DNA of 64,000 nucleotides from Jannaschia pagri (GTDB lineage Bacteria; Pseudomonadota; Alphaproteobacteria; Rhodobacterales; Rhodobacteraceae): positions 62,001 through 126,000 of the forward strand of contig NZ_BPFH01000006.1 in NCBI RefSeq assembly GCF_019655435.1, read 5' to 3'. Position 1 is the first letter of the stretch, and each line of letters starts with the position of its first letter. The translations under genes and the position numbers were made by a program. The notes under the pieces were generated by a model. It was not told the origin of the DNA. It was given only the letters and a program-made list of their open reading frames with translations, and made no database searches. Shown here piece after piece: positions 45,087 to 54,405 of this stretch.

Positions 45087-46226
45087 TTAGGGGGTTCTGG
45101 CGGGCTCGATCTCGTGTTTGGCGATCATCCGTTCCCGGTATTGCTGGATTCCCGTCAGCCGCTTCCGCAACAGGTTCTCCGTCTCTCGCCAAGACTTCGC
45201 CAGGTTCAAGCGTTGCGTCCCATCGTACCCGTCTTGGACCGCTTGACGGTGCAACGCCCGTGCGCTGTCGACCGAACTGTCGAGCACACCAGAGGCCAGC
45301 AAACCGTAGAGTGTCGGCTCACAACAGGGTCCATGCTTTGGCCCGGGCGAAAACGTCCCGACGGTCGACGGATCGGACTTCAGCAGGGTCTTCGCCTCCA
45401 AGAACGCCTCTTCCATCCGATCGTGATAGGCATCGCTGTATTCCTGGGATCGTCCGGCGACGTTGCCAGGGGAAAAGGTGAACTCGCCAAAATAGACGCC
45501 CTCTGGACTGTCATAAAGATCGACGCTCACAAAGGGCGCATCCGTATAGCGGGATAGCCGCTTTGCCGTGTCCAAAAGATCCTCGGCATGAAGGGGCACA
45601 ATTGGCACGCCAGGGCGAGATCCCTTATCGCAGTCCAAATAGTCAATGCCCGGCTTAAGGGGAACAAATTCGCCGTTGAACAGCGCCTTGCGAATGGGCT
45701 GCGTGTTCCGGTCAATTTGCAGAATGACTTCCACGCGCCCCTGAAAACAAAAGAACTTGTAATCCATTGGGACGGGCCGTCCGGGGATCGTGGACTGCAC
45801 GAATTGTTCCGTGATCCAGCGCGGCGTCCGCTTGGCATTGCGGAACCCTTTGACGGCCTTGATCTGCTGGGCCTGGATCTCCGCTCGCGACATGATGCGC
45901 AGGGACATCAAGTCTAAAAACCGATCGCCCGTCAGTTTTCGCAACAACATCACGCCCCGGCCCGACCAGCCGAAGGCATATTTCAAAACGAAAAACTCCG
46001 GCAGAGAATCAAGGTCAAAGGCGTCCAGGTCTTCGACCTCCTGGTAGACCTCCGGTATGAATATGCCAGACCCCTCTAGCAGGTTCTTCACAACAAGCTT
46101 GTTAGAGAGGTTCTTTCGAAATTCCGTGCCCCGGCCCATGTAAAACTCGCGGGCAACGAACGCCAAAAACTCGGATTTCTGATTGTTACGACCGAACTTC
46201 GGTCGGGTGGTACCAGTGGCGGTCAC
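45087..46226 (-). CDS. TupA-like ATP-grasp ligase
   Basis: A 379-residue protein of the TupA-like ATP-grasp family. ATP-binding lysines are in NKLVVKNLL (42-50) and FVLKYAFGWSGRGVML (79-94), where the GxSGRG loop is the phosphate clamp. DYKFFCFQGRV (155-165), VSVDLYD (233-239) and FGEFTFSPGN (246-255) provide the metal-binding core. TupA was described in teichuronopeptide synthesis; relatives form amide or ester links on polysaccharides. No signal peptide is seen. It stands alone before an OmpR-type regulator gene on the same strand. Substrate unknown; a surface-polymer role is inferred. Confidence 0.82.
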   Translation of the reverse strand: MTATGTTRPKFGRNNQKSEFLAFVAREFYMGRGTEFRKNLSNKLVVKNLLEGSGIFIPEVYQEVEDLDAFDLDSLPEFFVLKYAFGWSGRGVMLLRKLTGDRFLDLMSLRIMSRAEIQAQQIKAVKGFRNAKRTPRWITEQFVQSTIPGRPVPMDYKFFCFQGRVEVILQIDRNTQPIRKALFNGEFVPLKPGIDYLDCDKGSRPGVPIVPLHAEDLLDTAKRLSRYTDAPFVSVDLYDSPEGVYFGEFTFSPGNVAGRSQEYSDAYHDRMEEAFLEAKTLLKSDPSTVGTFSPGPKHGPCCEPTLYGLLASGVLDSSVDSARALHRQAVQDGYDGTQRLNLAKSWRETENLLRKRLTGIQQYRERMIAKHEIEPARTP

Positions 46227-46367
46227 GACAAAGCGGCCTTTTCAAAGAAGTGGCACAAGTCGATAGCGGCATTGGTGAGCCGACGTCAAGTTGTGCCTTG
46301 GCCGACCGGCCTTGGGAAAGGCGCCTTGACGCCTCCCCCACGGCCGGATTGACATCGCAACCGGACG

Positions 46368-47054
46368 TTAAGCCATGAGGCGATAGCCGCCGCTTTCCGT
46401 CACCAAAAGCCGTGCATTCGAGGGATCGGGCTCGATCTTCTGACGCAAGCGATAGATATGCGTCTCCAGCGTATGGGTGGTCACCCCGGCGTTATAGCCC
46501 CACACCTCATGCAGCAGCACGTCGCGTGCCACCGTCCCGTCATTGGCGCGGTAGAGGAACTTAAGGATGTTGGTCTCCTTCTCGGTCAACCGCACCTTTT
46601 TGTCGTCTTCCGTGACCAGCAACTTCATGGCCGGCTTGAAGGTATAGGGCCCAAGCTGGAACACCGCGTCCTCCGATTGCTCATGCTGGCGAAGCTGGGC
46701 GCGGATGCGGGCCAGCAAAACCGGGAACTTGAACGGCTTGGGAATGTAATCGTTCGCACCTGCGTCGAGACCCAGAATGGTATCGGCATCGGTGTCATGG
46801 CCGGTCAGCATCACGATGGGGCATTTGACGCCGGATTTCCGCATCAGGCGGCAAAGCTCCCGACCGTCGGTATCTGGTAAGCCTACGTCCAGGACAACCA
46901 GATCGTAGATCTGCTCTTTGGTGCGGGCCATGCCGGTCGCACCGCTGTCGGCTTCGAACACGTCAAAGTCTTCGGTCATGACAAGTTGTTCGGCGAGGGC
47001 GTCGCGCAGGTCGTCGTCATCGTCAACCAGCAGGATTTTCTTTAGGTTTGCCAT
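46368..47054 (-). CDS. OmpR-family response regulator (CenR-like)
   Basis: A 228-residue two-component regulator. The receiver domain has the acidic cluster DDDDD near residues 11-15, the phospho-acceptor Asp in LVVLDVGLPDTDG near 54, a conserved Thr in VMLTGHD and Lys in YIPKPF. The C-terminal winged helix (LTEKETNILKFLY to GGYRLMA) is of OmpR type. The sequence resembles the CenR regulator of envelope homeostasis in Rhodobacter, but this is from memory and not verified. No histidine kinase gene is adjacent, so it is an orphan here. Confidence 0.88.
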   Translation of the reverse strand: MANLKKILLVDDDDDLRDALAEQLVMTEDFDVFEADSGATGMARTKEQIYDLVVLDVGLPDTDGRELCRLMRKSGVKCPIVMLTGHDTDADTILGLDAGANDYIPKPFKFPVLLARIRAQLRQHEQSEDAVFQLGPYTFKPAMKLLVTEDDKKVRLTEKETNILKFLYRANDGTVARDVLLHEVWGYNAGVTTHTLETHIYRLRQKIEPDPSNARLLVTESGGYRLMA

Positions 47055-47225
47055 TGTGTCTCTCCGTGTCTCGTTGCCCCATTGGTGCCGGAAGGCGTTT
47101 GGTTCGCCAAGGCATTCGCGCCCATTCTCACGGGTTGCTCACGGCCACGTGTCGCCAAGCCGGGATTTGTTACATATGACGGGATGCGGCGGGCCTGACC
47201 CGCTCAGATTGTTTCAGAGGCTGAC

Positions 47226-48272
47226 ATGCTCGCCCCAACTTTGATCGAACTCGCCGCGCGCGCGCGCGCTGATTTGCGTCTCGGCGTGCCGATTTGCGTG
47301 GGCGGCGTGACCCTTGCAGCGGCCGAAACCCTGTCGGCGGAGCGCTTGGAGGCTTTGGGGCGGCTCGGCCCGCTGACGATTGCCTTGACCGATCGACGCG
47401 CGCAAACGTTGAAAGCGCGGGTCTACGATGGCGATATCTCGCGGATCTCTGTTCCCCAGGGGGCCGATCTCGCCTGGCTGCGGGCGCTGGCCGATCCGGC
47501 GGATGACCTGCGCAAGCCGATGAAAGGCCCCTTACTCGCGCAGAGAGATGGGGACGCCGTGCCCTGGCGGACGGCCATTGCCCTGGCCAAGGCGGCCCAG
47601 GTGCTGCCCGCCGTGGTGGGGGTGGAGGTTCTCTGCCCGGATGGGCTGACCCAGCTGCCTGCGCATTTGCCGCCAGGGGCCGCGGGCTTGCCGCGCGACG
47701 TGGCGGCGGCGCGCTTGCCCATGGCCGCGGCCCGGGCCGGGCGGTTGCATGTGTTTCGAGAGGATGCGGGTGGCGAAGAACACTACGCCGTTGAAATCGG
47801 TGCCCCGGATCGGGCGGCGCCGGTCTTGGTCCGGTTGCACTCGGCCTGTTTCACCGGCGACGTGCTGGGGTCTCTGAAGTGCGACTGCGGGCCACAGCTC
47901 CATGCCGCGCTTGATGCCATGGGGCAGGGGGGATCGGGGATCTTGCTCTATCTCAACCAAGAGGGGCGTGGCATCGGGCTTGCCAATAAGATGCGCGCCT
48001 ATGACCTCCAGGACCAGGGGTTCGATACCGTCCAGGCCAACCACCGCCTGGGGTTCGAAGACGATGAGCGGGATTTCCGGCTTGGGGCGTCGTTGTTGAA
48101 GCGACTTGGCATTTCGCGCATTCGCCTAATGACCAACAATCCGCGCAAGATCGATATGATGCAGGCCCAGGGCATCGAGGTCGCAGAACGCGTGCCCCTC
48201 AATGTGGGGCGCGGCCCTGACAACGCGGCTTATCTGGACGTAAAGCGGGACAAGAGCGGGCACCTGCGATGA
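47226..48272 (+). CDS. ribA: GTP cyclohydrolase II, long form
   Basis: A 348-residue riboflavin-pathway enzyme that opens GTP. The catalytic C-terminal half has zinc ligands in SACFTGDVLGSLKCDCGPQL (C-x10-C-x-C, near 212-231), LYLNQEGRGIGLANKMRAY near 248-266 and the MTNNPRKI nucleotide-binding segment. An N-terminal region of about 150 residues without recognised motif is typical of alphaproteobacterial RibA and may be a degenerate RibB-like domain. No FMN riboswitch is seen in the 170 bp upstream. It overlaps the L,D-transpeptidase gene by 4 bp. Confidence 0.93.
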   Translation: MLAPTLIELAARARADLRLGVPICVGGVTLAAAETLSAERLEALGRLGPLTIALTDRRAQTLKARVYDGDISRISVPQGADLAWLRALADPADDLRKPMKGPLLAQRDGDAVPWRTAIALAKAAQVLPAVVGVEVLCPDGLTQLPAHLPPGAAGLPRDVAAARLPMAAARAGRLHVFREDAGGEEHYAVEIGAPDRAAPVLVRLHSACFTGDVLGSLKCDCGPQLHAALDAMGQGGSGILLYLNQEGRGIGLANKMRAYDLQDQGFDTVQANHRLGFEDDERDFRLGASLLKRLGISRIRLMTNNPRKIDMMQAQGIEVAERVPLNVGRGPDNAAYLDVKRDKSGHLR

Positions 48273-48772
48273 CCCGGGCCACAGTGCAGGATTTGGTTGT
48301 TACGCCCATGGGTCTGCGCTTCGCTGGTCGTCTACTGCCCTGCACCCTTGGCCGGGGCGGTGTCGTGTCGGACAAGCGCGAGGGCGATGGCGGAACACCG
48401 CGGGGCACCCATCGCCTTGTGGGCATGCTGTACCGTCCGGATCGCTTGGCGCGCCCCACCGATTGGGCGGTTCCGATCCGGCCTGGCGATCTCTGGTGCG
48501 ATGATCCGAAACACGAAGACTACAACCTTATGGTGCGCGCGCCGTTCGAGCCGTCCCATGAGCGATTGCGCCGGGCTGACCCGCTCTATGATCTTGTGAT
48601 CGTGACCGACTGGAACTGGCCCCGGGCGGAGCGTGGGCGGGGTAGCGCGATATTCATCCATCGGTGGCGGAACCCTGGTGTTCCAACCGAAGGCTGCATC
48701 GGGCTTGCGCCGCGTGACCTCCGCTGGATGGCCCGCCGTATCACATATGAAAGCCGTCTGATCGTGCCGTAG
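48269..48772 (+). CDS. L,D-transpeptidase catalytic-domain (YkuD) protein
   Basis: A 167-residue YkuD-domain protein. The catalytic motif HRWRNPGVPTEGCIGLAP near residues 131-148 has His and Cys in the usual H-x(n)-T-x-GC(I)G order. GDGGTPRGTHRL near 39-50 is also typical. No clear signal peptide is present, so an unusual location or an N-terminal anchor is possible. It is coupled to ribA by a 4-bp overlap, a neighbourhood without functional sense, perhaps a conserved accidental operon. It probably modifies peptidoglycan crosslinks. Confidence 0.88.
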   Translation: MTRATVQDLVVTPMGLRFAGRLLPCTLGRGGVVSDKREGDGGTPRGTHRLVGMLYRPDRLARPTDWAVPIRPGDLWCDDPKHEDYNLMVRAPFEPSHERLRRADPLYDLVIVTDWNWPRAERGRGSAIFIHRWRNPGVPTEGCIGLAPRDLRWMARRITYESRLIVP

Positions 48773-48779
48773 GGCGGGG

Positions 48780-49433
48780 TCACCCGGTGGTGCGAGCCCC
48801 GAAGATGGCAGAGCCCACACGGATATGGGTCGCGCCCAGGGCGATGGCGGTCTCGAAATCCGCGCTCATGCCCATACTCAGATCAGGCAGCCCATTGCGC
48901 GCCGCCAGATCAGCGAGAGTCTTGAAGTGGGGTGCTGGGTCTTGATCCACGGGTGGGATGCACATCAGGCCCCTGACCGTCAGATCCAAGGCGCGGAGAT
49001 CACGGACCAGGTCGTCGACACCCTGCACCGCCACACCCGCCTTTTGGTCCTCGTCGCCTGTGTTGACCTGCACGAAGAGCGCGGGCGCCCGGCCAACCTC
49101 GCTCGCGATATCAGCGATCCGGCGTCCAAGCTTCAAACGATCCACGGAGTGTATGACGTCGAAGAGGTCTAACGCTGGACGGACCTTGTTGGATTGAAGT
49201 GGCCCCAACAGATGCAACTCAGTCCCAGTGAAGCGGTCCTTCCAAGCTGGCCACTTCCCCTGAGCCTCTTGCACCCGGTTCTCGCCGAAGGCGCGATGCC
49301 CAGCCTCAAGCACAGCCTCTACGCGGTCCTGGGGTTGGACCTTGGAGACCGCGATCAGTGACACCTCGGAGCGGTCCCGACCGGCATCGCTACAGGCCTG
49401 AACCACACGGCGTTCGATCTCGTTCAATGACAT
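48780..49433 (-). CDS. YggS family PLP homeostasis protein
   Basis: A 217-residue PLP-binding protein of the YggS/PLPBP family, without catalytic activity but needed for vitamin B6 balance. The PLP lysine is in LIAVSKVQP near residues 26-34. GENRVQEAQGK, LHLLGPLQSNK and the C-terminal GMSADFETAIALGATHIRVGSAIFG segments are family signatures. The start at 49433 is chosen for its conserved beginning (MSLNEIERRV). It is convergent with the L,D-transpeptidase gene. Confidence 0.94.
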   Translation of the reverse strand: MSLNEIERRVVQACSDAGRDRSEVSLIAVSKVQPQDRVEAVLEAGHRAFGENRVQEAQGKWPAWKDRFTGTELHLLGPLQSNKVRPALDLFDVIHSVDRLKLGRRIADIASEVGRAPALFVQVNTGDEDQKAGVAVQGVDDLVRDLRALDLTVRGLMCIPPVDQDPAPHFKTLADLAARNGLPDLSMGMSADFETAIALGATHIRVGSAIFGARTTG

Positions 49434-49473
49434 TAGGGCCCTCCGTCTCCTGCGGTGATCTGCCCAAAAGAAA

Positions 49474-49496
49474 AGAGCGGGCACAAGGCCCGCTCT
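49474..49496 (-). terminator. Intrinsic terminator of the porin gene
   Basis: A perfect 9-bp stem (AGAGCGGGC at 49474-49482 and complement at 49488-49496) with loop ACAAG. On the minus strand it is followed by TTTTCTTTT, a strong T-rich tail, and it lies 26 bp beyond the porin stop. Confidence 0.85.
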
Positions 49497-49521
49497 CTCT
49501 TAAGCGTAATCCAGTGAAGGA

Positions 49522-50490
49522 TTAGAAGCTCATCGCAACACCCAGCGAGAAGGTGTCGAGGTCACCAGCGGTGCCCGGAGCGTCGGTGCTGCCGTAACCG
49601 AACTGGATGGAGGCGCCGCCACCCAGGTCGTAACCGGCGGTCAGACCGAAGCCGTCCGTCTCGGAGCCGTTGTCGAAGTCGAACTTACCGTAGTTGGCGT
49701 GCAGCGAGATCGCGCCGGTGGTGTAACCCACACCGATACCAACGTGGTCGTAGCTGGCAGCCGCGTTGCCGCTGATTTCCTGGTCTTCGTAGCTGATGCC
49801 GGCGGCGAAGCCGTTGGCGAAAGCAGCGTCGATGGACAGGCCGATGGCTTCGTCGTCGTCACGGGTCTGGTAACCCAGGCCAAAGCCGATGGCCGTGCCG
49901 CCGAGGTCCAGGTCGTAGGTCAGACCCAGGCCGAGGATCGGGTCGTCGTTGGCAACGTCTGCGTCGCTGATTTCAGCCGACACAGCAACGCCGAAGGCGC
50001 CGAAGGTGTTGTCGTAACGCAGGATCTGACCGTCGTAGTCACCGTCGAGACCGGCGTTGCCGTTATAGCCGCCGTGCTCTTCGTTGTCCTGGAGGGAGCC
50101 GCTGTTGAACAGCACTTCCTGCAGGGCCCAGTCCAGAGCGCCGTCGGTGTCACCCATGGTCAGGGTACCGAAGTTGCCGGAGATGAAGATCACCGCACCA
50201 CCGTGCTGCGAGTCGTCGCGGGTCGCGGCGGATTCGCCCAGGCCGTCGTCGTCGTTGTTGTCACCGATCGACTCGTCGAGGTCGATGTTGGCGCCGAAGG
50301 TCAGGCCGTTGTCGGTTTCACCCGACAGCGTGAAGGTGACGTCGATGTCGGTGTGGAACTGGACGTTCTGAGCCGGATTGTCGTTGTCGAAGATACCCAT
50401 TTCGGCGGAGCCCGTCAGGGTCACACCTTGCGCCGCAGCGGCGCCGGCGAAGGCAACCAGAGCGGTCGAGGCGAAGAGGATGCTTTTCAT
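49522..50490 (-). CDS. Porin (Rhodobacter-type general porin)
   Basis: A 322-residue outer-membrane beta-barrel protein. A Sec signal peptide covers residues 1-20 (MKSILFASTALVAFAGAAAA). The mature protein is acidic, rich in Gly, Asp and Asn, with alternating hydrophobic strands, and ends in LGVAMSF, the C-terminal aromatic residue needed for barrel assembly. It resembles Rhodobacter porins. The gene has a strong intrinsic terminator and a long upstream region (289 bp). Confidence 0.92.
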   Translation of the reverse strand: MKSILFASTALVAFAGAAAAQGVTLTGSAEMGIFDNDNPAQNVQFHTDIDVTFTLSGETDNGLTFGANIDLDESIGDNNDDDGLGESAATRDDSQHGGAVIFISGNFGTLTMGDTDGALDWALQEVLFNSGSLQDNEEHGGYNGNAGLDGDYDGQILRYDNTFGAFGVAVSAEISDADVANDDPILGLGLTYDLDLGGTAIGFGLGYQTRDDDEAIGLSIDAAFANGFAAGISYEDQEISGNAAASYDHVGIGVGYTTGAISLHANYGKFDFDNGSETDGFGLTAGYDLGGGASIQFGYGSTDAPGTAGDLDTFSLGVAMSF

Positions 50491-50628
50491 AATTTTCCCT
50501 CGTGTTTCGAAGTCGTCCCCACCACGGGAATCGCGTTGGGCGTGGAAACCGTTTCACTCATCGGGCCGACACTCGCAAGAAAGGCCCCGCAAGGCCTCGG
50601 GTTTTCGCCGTTTTACCGGTGCAGTCTT

Positions 50629-50673
50629 GCCACAGTGACGCCATGGGGTGCCCAAGTCCCGTCAAACTGTGGC
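50629..50673. promoter_or_regulatory. Inverted repeat in porin upstream region
   Basis: Arms GCCACAGT (50629-50636) and ACTGTGGC (50666-50673), perfectly complementary and 29 bases apart, within the 289-bp divergent spacer between the porin and the DUF3576 lipoprotein. It could be a regulator site; the wide spacing weakens the case. The rest of the spacer shows no gene. Confidence 0.3.
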
Positions 50674-50779
50674 GTAAGGTGTTGCGTCAAAGCCTTGTGA
50701 CGCCCGCCAAGCATAGGATAGTCAAAGCGCGCGCCCCCCTGGGGTGCAGACCGCTGGATGCCAATGAGGGAGCGCACCA

Positions 50780-51292
50780 ATGCGAAAGACGACGGGTTTG
50801 CGTGCGATTGCTGGATTGGCCGTGCTGGCTACGGTGGCAAGCTGTGGGACGGCTTTCTTTGGGCGCACACCCGAAGAGCGTCGCGCCCGCGCCGTAGAAC
50901 AGGTGAACCCCGCCACCATTGCGCGGGACGCGCGCGCCAACAGCAACACGTCCTCCTTCTTCGACCTGTTCGAGAACCGCGACGACCCCAATACGACGCT
51001 TGAGGTGAACAAGTACCTCTGGAATGCCTCGCTGGATGTCCTGTCTTTTATGCCCGTTCAGAACGCTGATCCGTTTTCGGGCGTGATCCAGTTCGGGTAT
51101 GGTGTGCCGCCGGGCGGTGGGCGCGCCTATCAGGCGACCGTCCTAATCCAAGACCCCGCCCTGGATGCGCGATCCCTCAACGTGGCCCTGCGGACGCGGG
51201 GCGGCACAGCCAGCCGAGAGACACAGCGCGCCATCGAAGACGCAATCCTCACGCGCGCGCGGCAACTTCGTATCGCCGACAGCCGCCTGTAA
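50780..51292 (+). CDS. DUF3576 lipoprotein
   Basis: A 170-residue lipoprotein with signal and lipobox ATVASC (C22). The conserved DUF3576 part covers about residues 70-165 ([33 protein letters not shown], then a TRARQLR-like end). Function unknown, envelope location likely. The gene regularly precedes leuS in this bacterial group, as here, with about 100 bp between. A GAGGGAG ribosome-binding site precedes the ATG. Confidence 0.88.
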   Translation: MRKTTGLRAIAGLAVLATVASCGTAFFGRTPEERRARAVEQVNPATIARDARANSNTSSFFDLFENRDDPNTTLEVNKYLWNASLDVLSFMPVQNADPFSGVIQFGYGVPPGGGRAYQATVLIQDPALDARSLNVALRTRGGTASRETQRAIEDAILTRARQLRIADSRL

Positions 51293-51392
51293 GACCTCGC
51301 GGGCGCGCCTGTGGCGTGCGCCGCCTACGACCCCTTTCTCCCTTTGGCCGCGCGCGACGGGTTGCGCAGCCCGACCACAGCCGGAACCTGAC

Positions 51393-53936
51393 ATGAGCCG
51401 CTACGACGCCGCCGCCACCGAACCAAAATGGCAAGCCGCCTGGGATAAGGCAGACCTGTTCCTGGCCCGCCGCACGGACCAGCCGAAATACTATGTCCTT
51501 GAGATGTTCCCCTATCCCTCGGGGCGCATTCACATCGGTCACGTGCGCAACTACACCATGGGCGACGTCATCGCGCGGTATAAGATGTCCTGTGGGTTCA
51601 GCGTCTTGCACCCGATGGGGTGGGACGCTTTCGGGATGCCAGCGGAAAACGCGGCCATGGCCTCTGGTGGGCACCCCAAGGATTGGACCTACGACAACAT
51701 CTCCGTCATGCGGGGTCAGATGAAGCCGCTGGGCCTCAGCATCGACTGGACGCGCGAATTCGCAACCTGCGACCCAGAATACTATGGCCAGCAGCAAGCG
51801 CTGTTCCTGGACATGTTGGAGGCCGGGCTGGTCTATCGCAAACCTGCCATCGTGAACTGGGACCCGGTCGATATGACCGTTCTGGCCAATGAGCAGGTGA
51901 TCGACGGCAAGGGCTGGCGCTCCGGCGCGGAGGTGGAGCGTAAGGAGCTGACCCAATGGGCCTTTGCTATCTCCGACATGGCCGAAGAGCTGTTGGACGG
52001 GCTGAAGGGCCTGGACGATTGGCCCGAGAAGGTGCGCCTGATGCAGGAGAACTGGATCGGCAAGTCGCGCGGGTTGCAGATGACTTTCGCCCTGTCCGCA
52101 CCGGTGGGCGGCCATGACGGGATCGAGATCTACACCACACGTCCCGATACCCTGCGCGGCGCCTCCTTCATTGCCATCGCGCCGGAACACCCGCTGGCCA
52201 AGGCGCTGGCCGAAGAGGATGCCGATCTGGTTGCCTTCGCGACCGATGTGCGGAAGGGTGGGACAACTGAGGAAGCCTTGGAAAAGGCGGAAAAGCGGGG
52301 CTACGATACAGGTCTGACGGTCGAGAACCCCTTGGGCGGCACCTTGCCCGTCTGGGTCGCGAACTTTGTCCTGATGGACTATGGCACCGGCGCGATCTTC
52401 GGCTGCCCGGCCCATGATCAACGTGACCTAGACTTTGCGCGCAAATACGACCTGCCCGTCACCGATACCTTCGTGGCCTTGGACGACGACGCCCGCGTCA
52501 CGAACACCGCCTTCACCCCGCCCAAGACCGACCGTGTGCGTTGGATCGACCAGCCTGCAGGCCTGACCGAAGCCACGGGACAAGAGGCCATCGACGCGAC
52601 CATCGACTGGGCTGAGGCGAAGGGCCTGGGCACCGGTAAGGTCCAGTATCGCCTGCGCGATTGGGGCCTGAGCCGCCAACGCTACTGGGGGTGTCCGATC
52701 CCCGTTGTCCACTGCGACGATTGTGGTGTCGTGCCGGAGGCCAAGGAAAACCTCCCCGTTCGTCTGCCCGACGACGTGACCTTCGACGTGCCTGGCAACC
52801 CGCTGGACCGCCACCCGACCTGGCGGGAGTGCGCGTGCCCCAAATGCGGCAAGCCCGCCCGGCGTGAGACCGATACGATGGATACCTTCGTGGATTCGTC
52901 TTGGTACTTTGCCCGCTTCACCGCTCCCCGTGCCGAAACGCCAACCGATGTGGACGACGCTGCCTATTGGATGAACGTCGACCAGTATATCGGGGGGGTG
53001 GAACACGCGATCCTGCACCTGCTCTATTCCCGCTTCTTCGCCCGCGCCATGCAGAAGACCGGCCACCTGCCCCAGGGCACGGAGGAGCCGTTCGACGCGC
53101 TATTCACCCAAGGCATGGTGACCCACGCGATTTATTCGACCAAGGACGACAAGGGCCGCGACGTCTACCACCTGCCCGAAGACGTGGATCTCGACACCAA
53201 GACCCTGCGCGCCACGGGAGAGCCGATCACGGTCACCCCGCCGGTCAAGATGTCCAAGTCCAAGAAGAACGTCGTGGATCCCATGGACATCATCGCGACC
53301 TATGGCGCGGACACGGCTCGGTGGTTCGTCCTGTCCGACAGCCCGCCGGAGCGGGACGTGGAATGGACCGCTTCGGGGGCCGAGGCCACGGCTAAGCACC
53401 TGGCCCGTGTCCACCGCCTGGCTACCGACATCGAACGTGCTGACCGGGCCGCCAATGCAGCGGACGCTGATCTGGCCAAGGCAACGGCCCGCGCCATCCA
53501 AGAGGTGACCGACGGGATCGAGGGCTTCGCCTTCAATAAGTCTGTCGCTAAGCTCTATGAGTTCACCAACACTCTGCACAAATCCGACGCGGGAGCCGAG
53601 GCACGGCGCGACGCGATGAAGGTCTTGGCGCAACTGATGGCCCCCATGACGCCCCACTTGGCCGAGGAGGTCTGGTCGATGATGGGCGGCGAGGGTTTCG
53701 TCGTGAACGCCGCTTGGCCCAAGGCCGACGAGGCCCTGCTGGTCGAAGACACCATAACCCTTCCGATCCAGATCAACGGCAAAAAGAAGTCCGAGATCGA
53801 GGTCGCCAAGGACGCGCCCAAGCCCGAGATTGAGGCGCTGGTGATGCAAGACGCCCAAGTCGTGAAGGCGCTCGACGGGGGGCAACCCAAGAAGCTGATC
53901 GTCGTGCCGGGACGGATCGTGAATGTGGTGGTCTAG
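51393..53936 (+). CDS. leuS: Leucyl-tRNA synthetase
   Basis: An 847-residue class I tRNA synthetase. The HIGH motif is present in [14 protein letters not shown] (HIGH at 47-50) and KMSKS in [11 protein letters not shown] near 620. The editing domain includes the [20 protein letters not shown] segment near 245-265. The start at 51393 ([14 protein letters not shown]) is the conserved beginning; the longer open frame overlaps the DUF3576 gene. It overlaps lptE by 14 bp. Confidence 0.97.
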   Translation: MSRYDAAATEPKWQAAWDKADLFLARRTDQPKYYVLEMFPYPSGRIHIGHVRNYTMGDVIARYKMSCGFSVLHPMGWDAFGMPAENAAMASGGHPKDWTYDNISVMRGQMKPLGLSIDWTREFATCDPEYYGQQQALFLDMLEAGLVYRKPAIVNWDPVDMTVLANEQVIDGKGWRSGAEVERKELTQWAFAISDMAEELLDGLKGLDDWPEKVRLMQENWIGKSRGLQMTFALSAPVGGHDGIEIYTTRPDTLRGASFIAIAPEHPLAKALAEEDADLVAFATDVRKGGTTEEALEKAEKRGYDTGLTVENPLGGTLPVWVANFVLMDYGTGAIFGCPAHDQRDLDFARKYDLPVTDTFVALDDDARVTNTAFTPPKTDRVRWIDQPAGLTEATGQEAIDATIDWAEAKGLGTGKVQYRLRDWGLSRQRYWGCPIPVVHCDDCGVVPEAKENLPVRLPDDVTFDVPGNPLDRHPTWRECACPKCGKPARRETDTMDTFVDSSWYFARFTAPRAETPTDVDDAAYWMNVDQYIGGVEHAILHLLYSRFFARAMQKTGHLPQGTEEPFDALFTQGMVTHAIYSTKDDKGRDVYHLPEDVDLDTKTLRATGEPITVTPPVKMSKSKKNVVDPMDIIATYGADTARWFVLSDSPPERDVEWTASGAEATAKHLARVHRLATDIERADRAANAADADLAKATARAIQEVTDGIEGFAFNKSVAKLYEFTNTLHKSDAGAEARRDAMKVLAQLMAPMTPHLAEEVWSMMGGEGFVVNAAWPKADEALLVEDTITLPIQINGKKKSEIEVAKDAPKPEIEALVMQDAQVVKALDGGQPKKLIVVPGRIVNVVV

Positions 53937-54405
53937 GCGCTTTGTCCTGGGCGCGGGCCTCGCCGCGCTCACAGGCTGCGGCTTCACGCCGGTCTACGGG
54001 CCGGGGGGCGGCGGCGCCGCACTGCGCGGGGCCATCCGCGTTGCTGACCCGGACACCGACTTCGAATTCGCCTTCGTGCGCGAATTTGAGGCCCGTCTCG
54101 GCCTGCCCGAGGCCCATCGCTACGAGTTGACCTATGTTGTGCGCACCGAAGAGGTAGAGTTGGCCATCGACGGCTCCAACAACATCACGCGGTTCAACAT
54201 CGAAGGTGATTTGACCTGGTCTTTGATGCCCGTCGGCAGCGACACAGCCAAGCTGACCGGTGTCGAGAGCAGCTTCACCAGCTACTCCGCCACCGGCTCC
54301 ACCATTTCCACGCTCGAATCCGAACGGGATGCGGAGCAGCGCTTGGCCCGTATCCTGGCCGACAAGGTCGTCACACGCCTGCTGAGCCAGGCCGCAGATC
54401 TATGA
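53923..54405 (+). CDS. lptE: LPS assembly lipoprotein LptE
   Basis: A 160-residue lipoprotein (lipobox LTGC, C19, then GFTPVYG, a conserved LptE start). LptE plugs the LptD barrel that inserts LPS in the outer membrane. The sequence is short and divergent, as is usual in alphaproteobacteria. The location between leuS and holA is the standard LptE context. The start overlaps the end of leuS by 14 bp, and the stop overlaps the holA start by 4 bp. Confidence 0.88.
   Translation: MWWSRRFVLGAGLAALTGCGFTPVYGPGGGGAALRGAIRVADPDTDFEFAFVREFEARLGLPEAHRYELTYVVRTEEVELAIDGSNNITRFNIEGDLTWSLMPVGSDTAKLTGVESSFTSYSATGSTISTLESERDAEQRLARILADKVVTRLLSQAADL

Noticed and set aside
47055-47225. FMN riboswitch upstream of ribA
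   Set aside because: The conserved RFN boxes are not present in the 171 bp before the gene.
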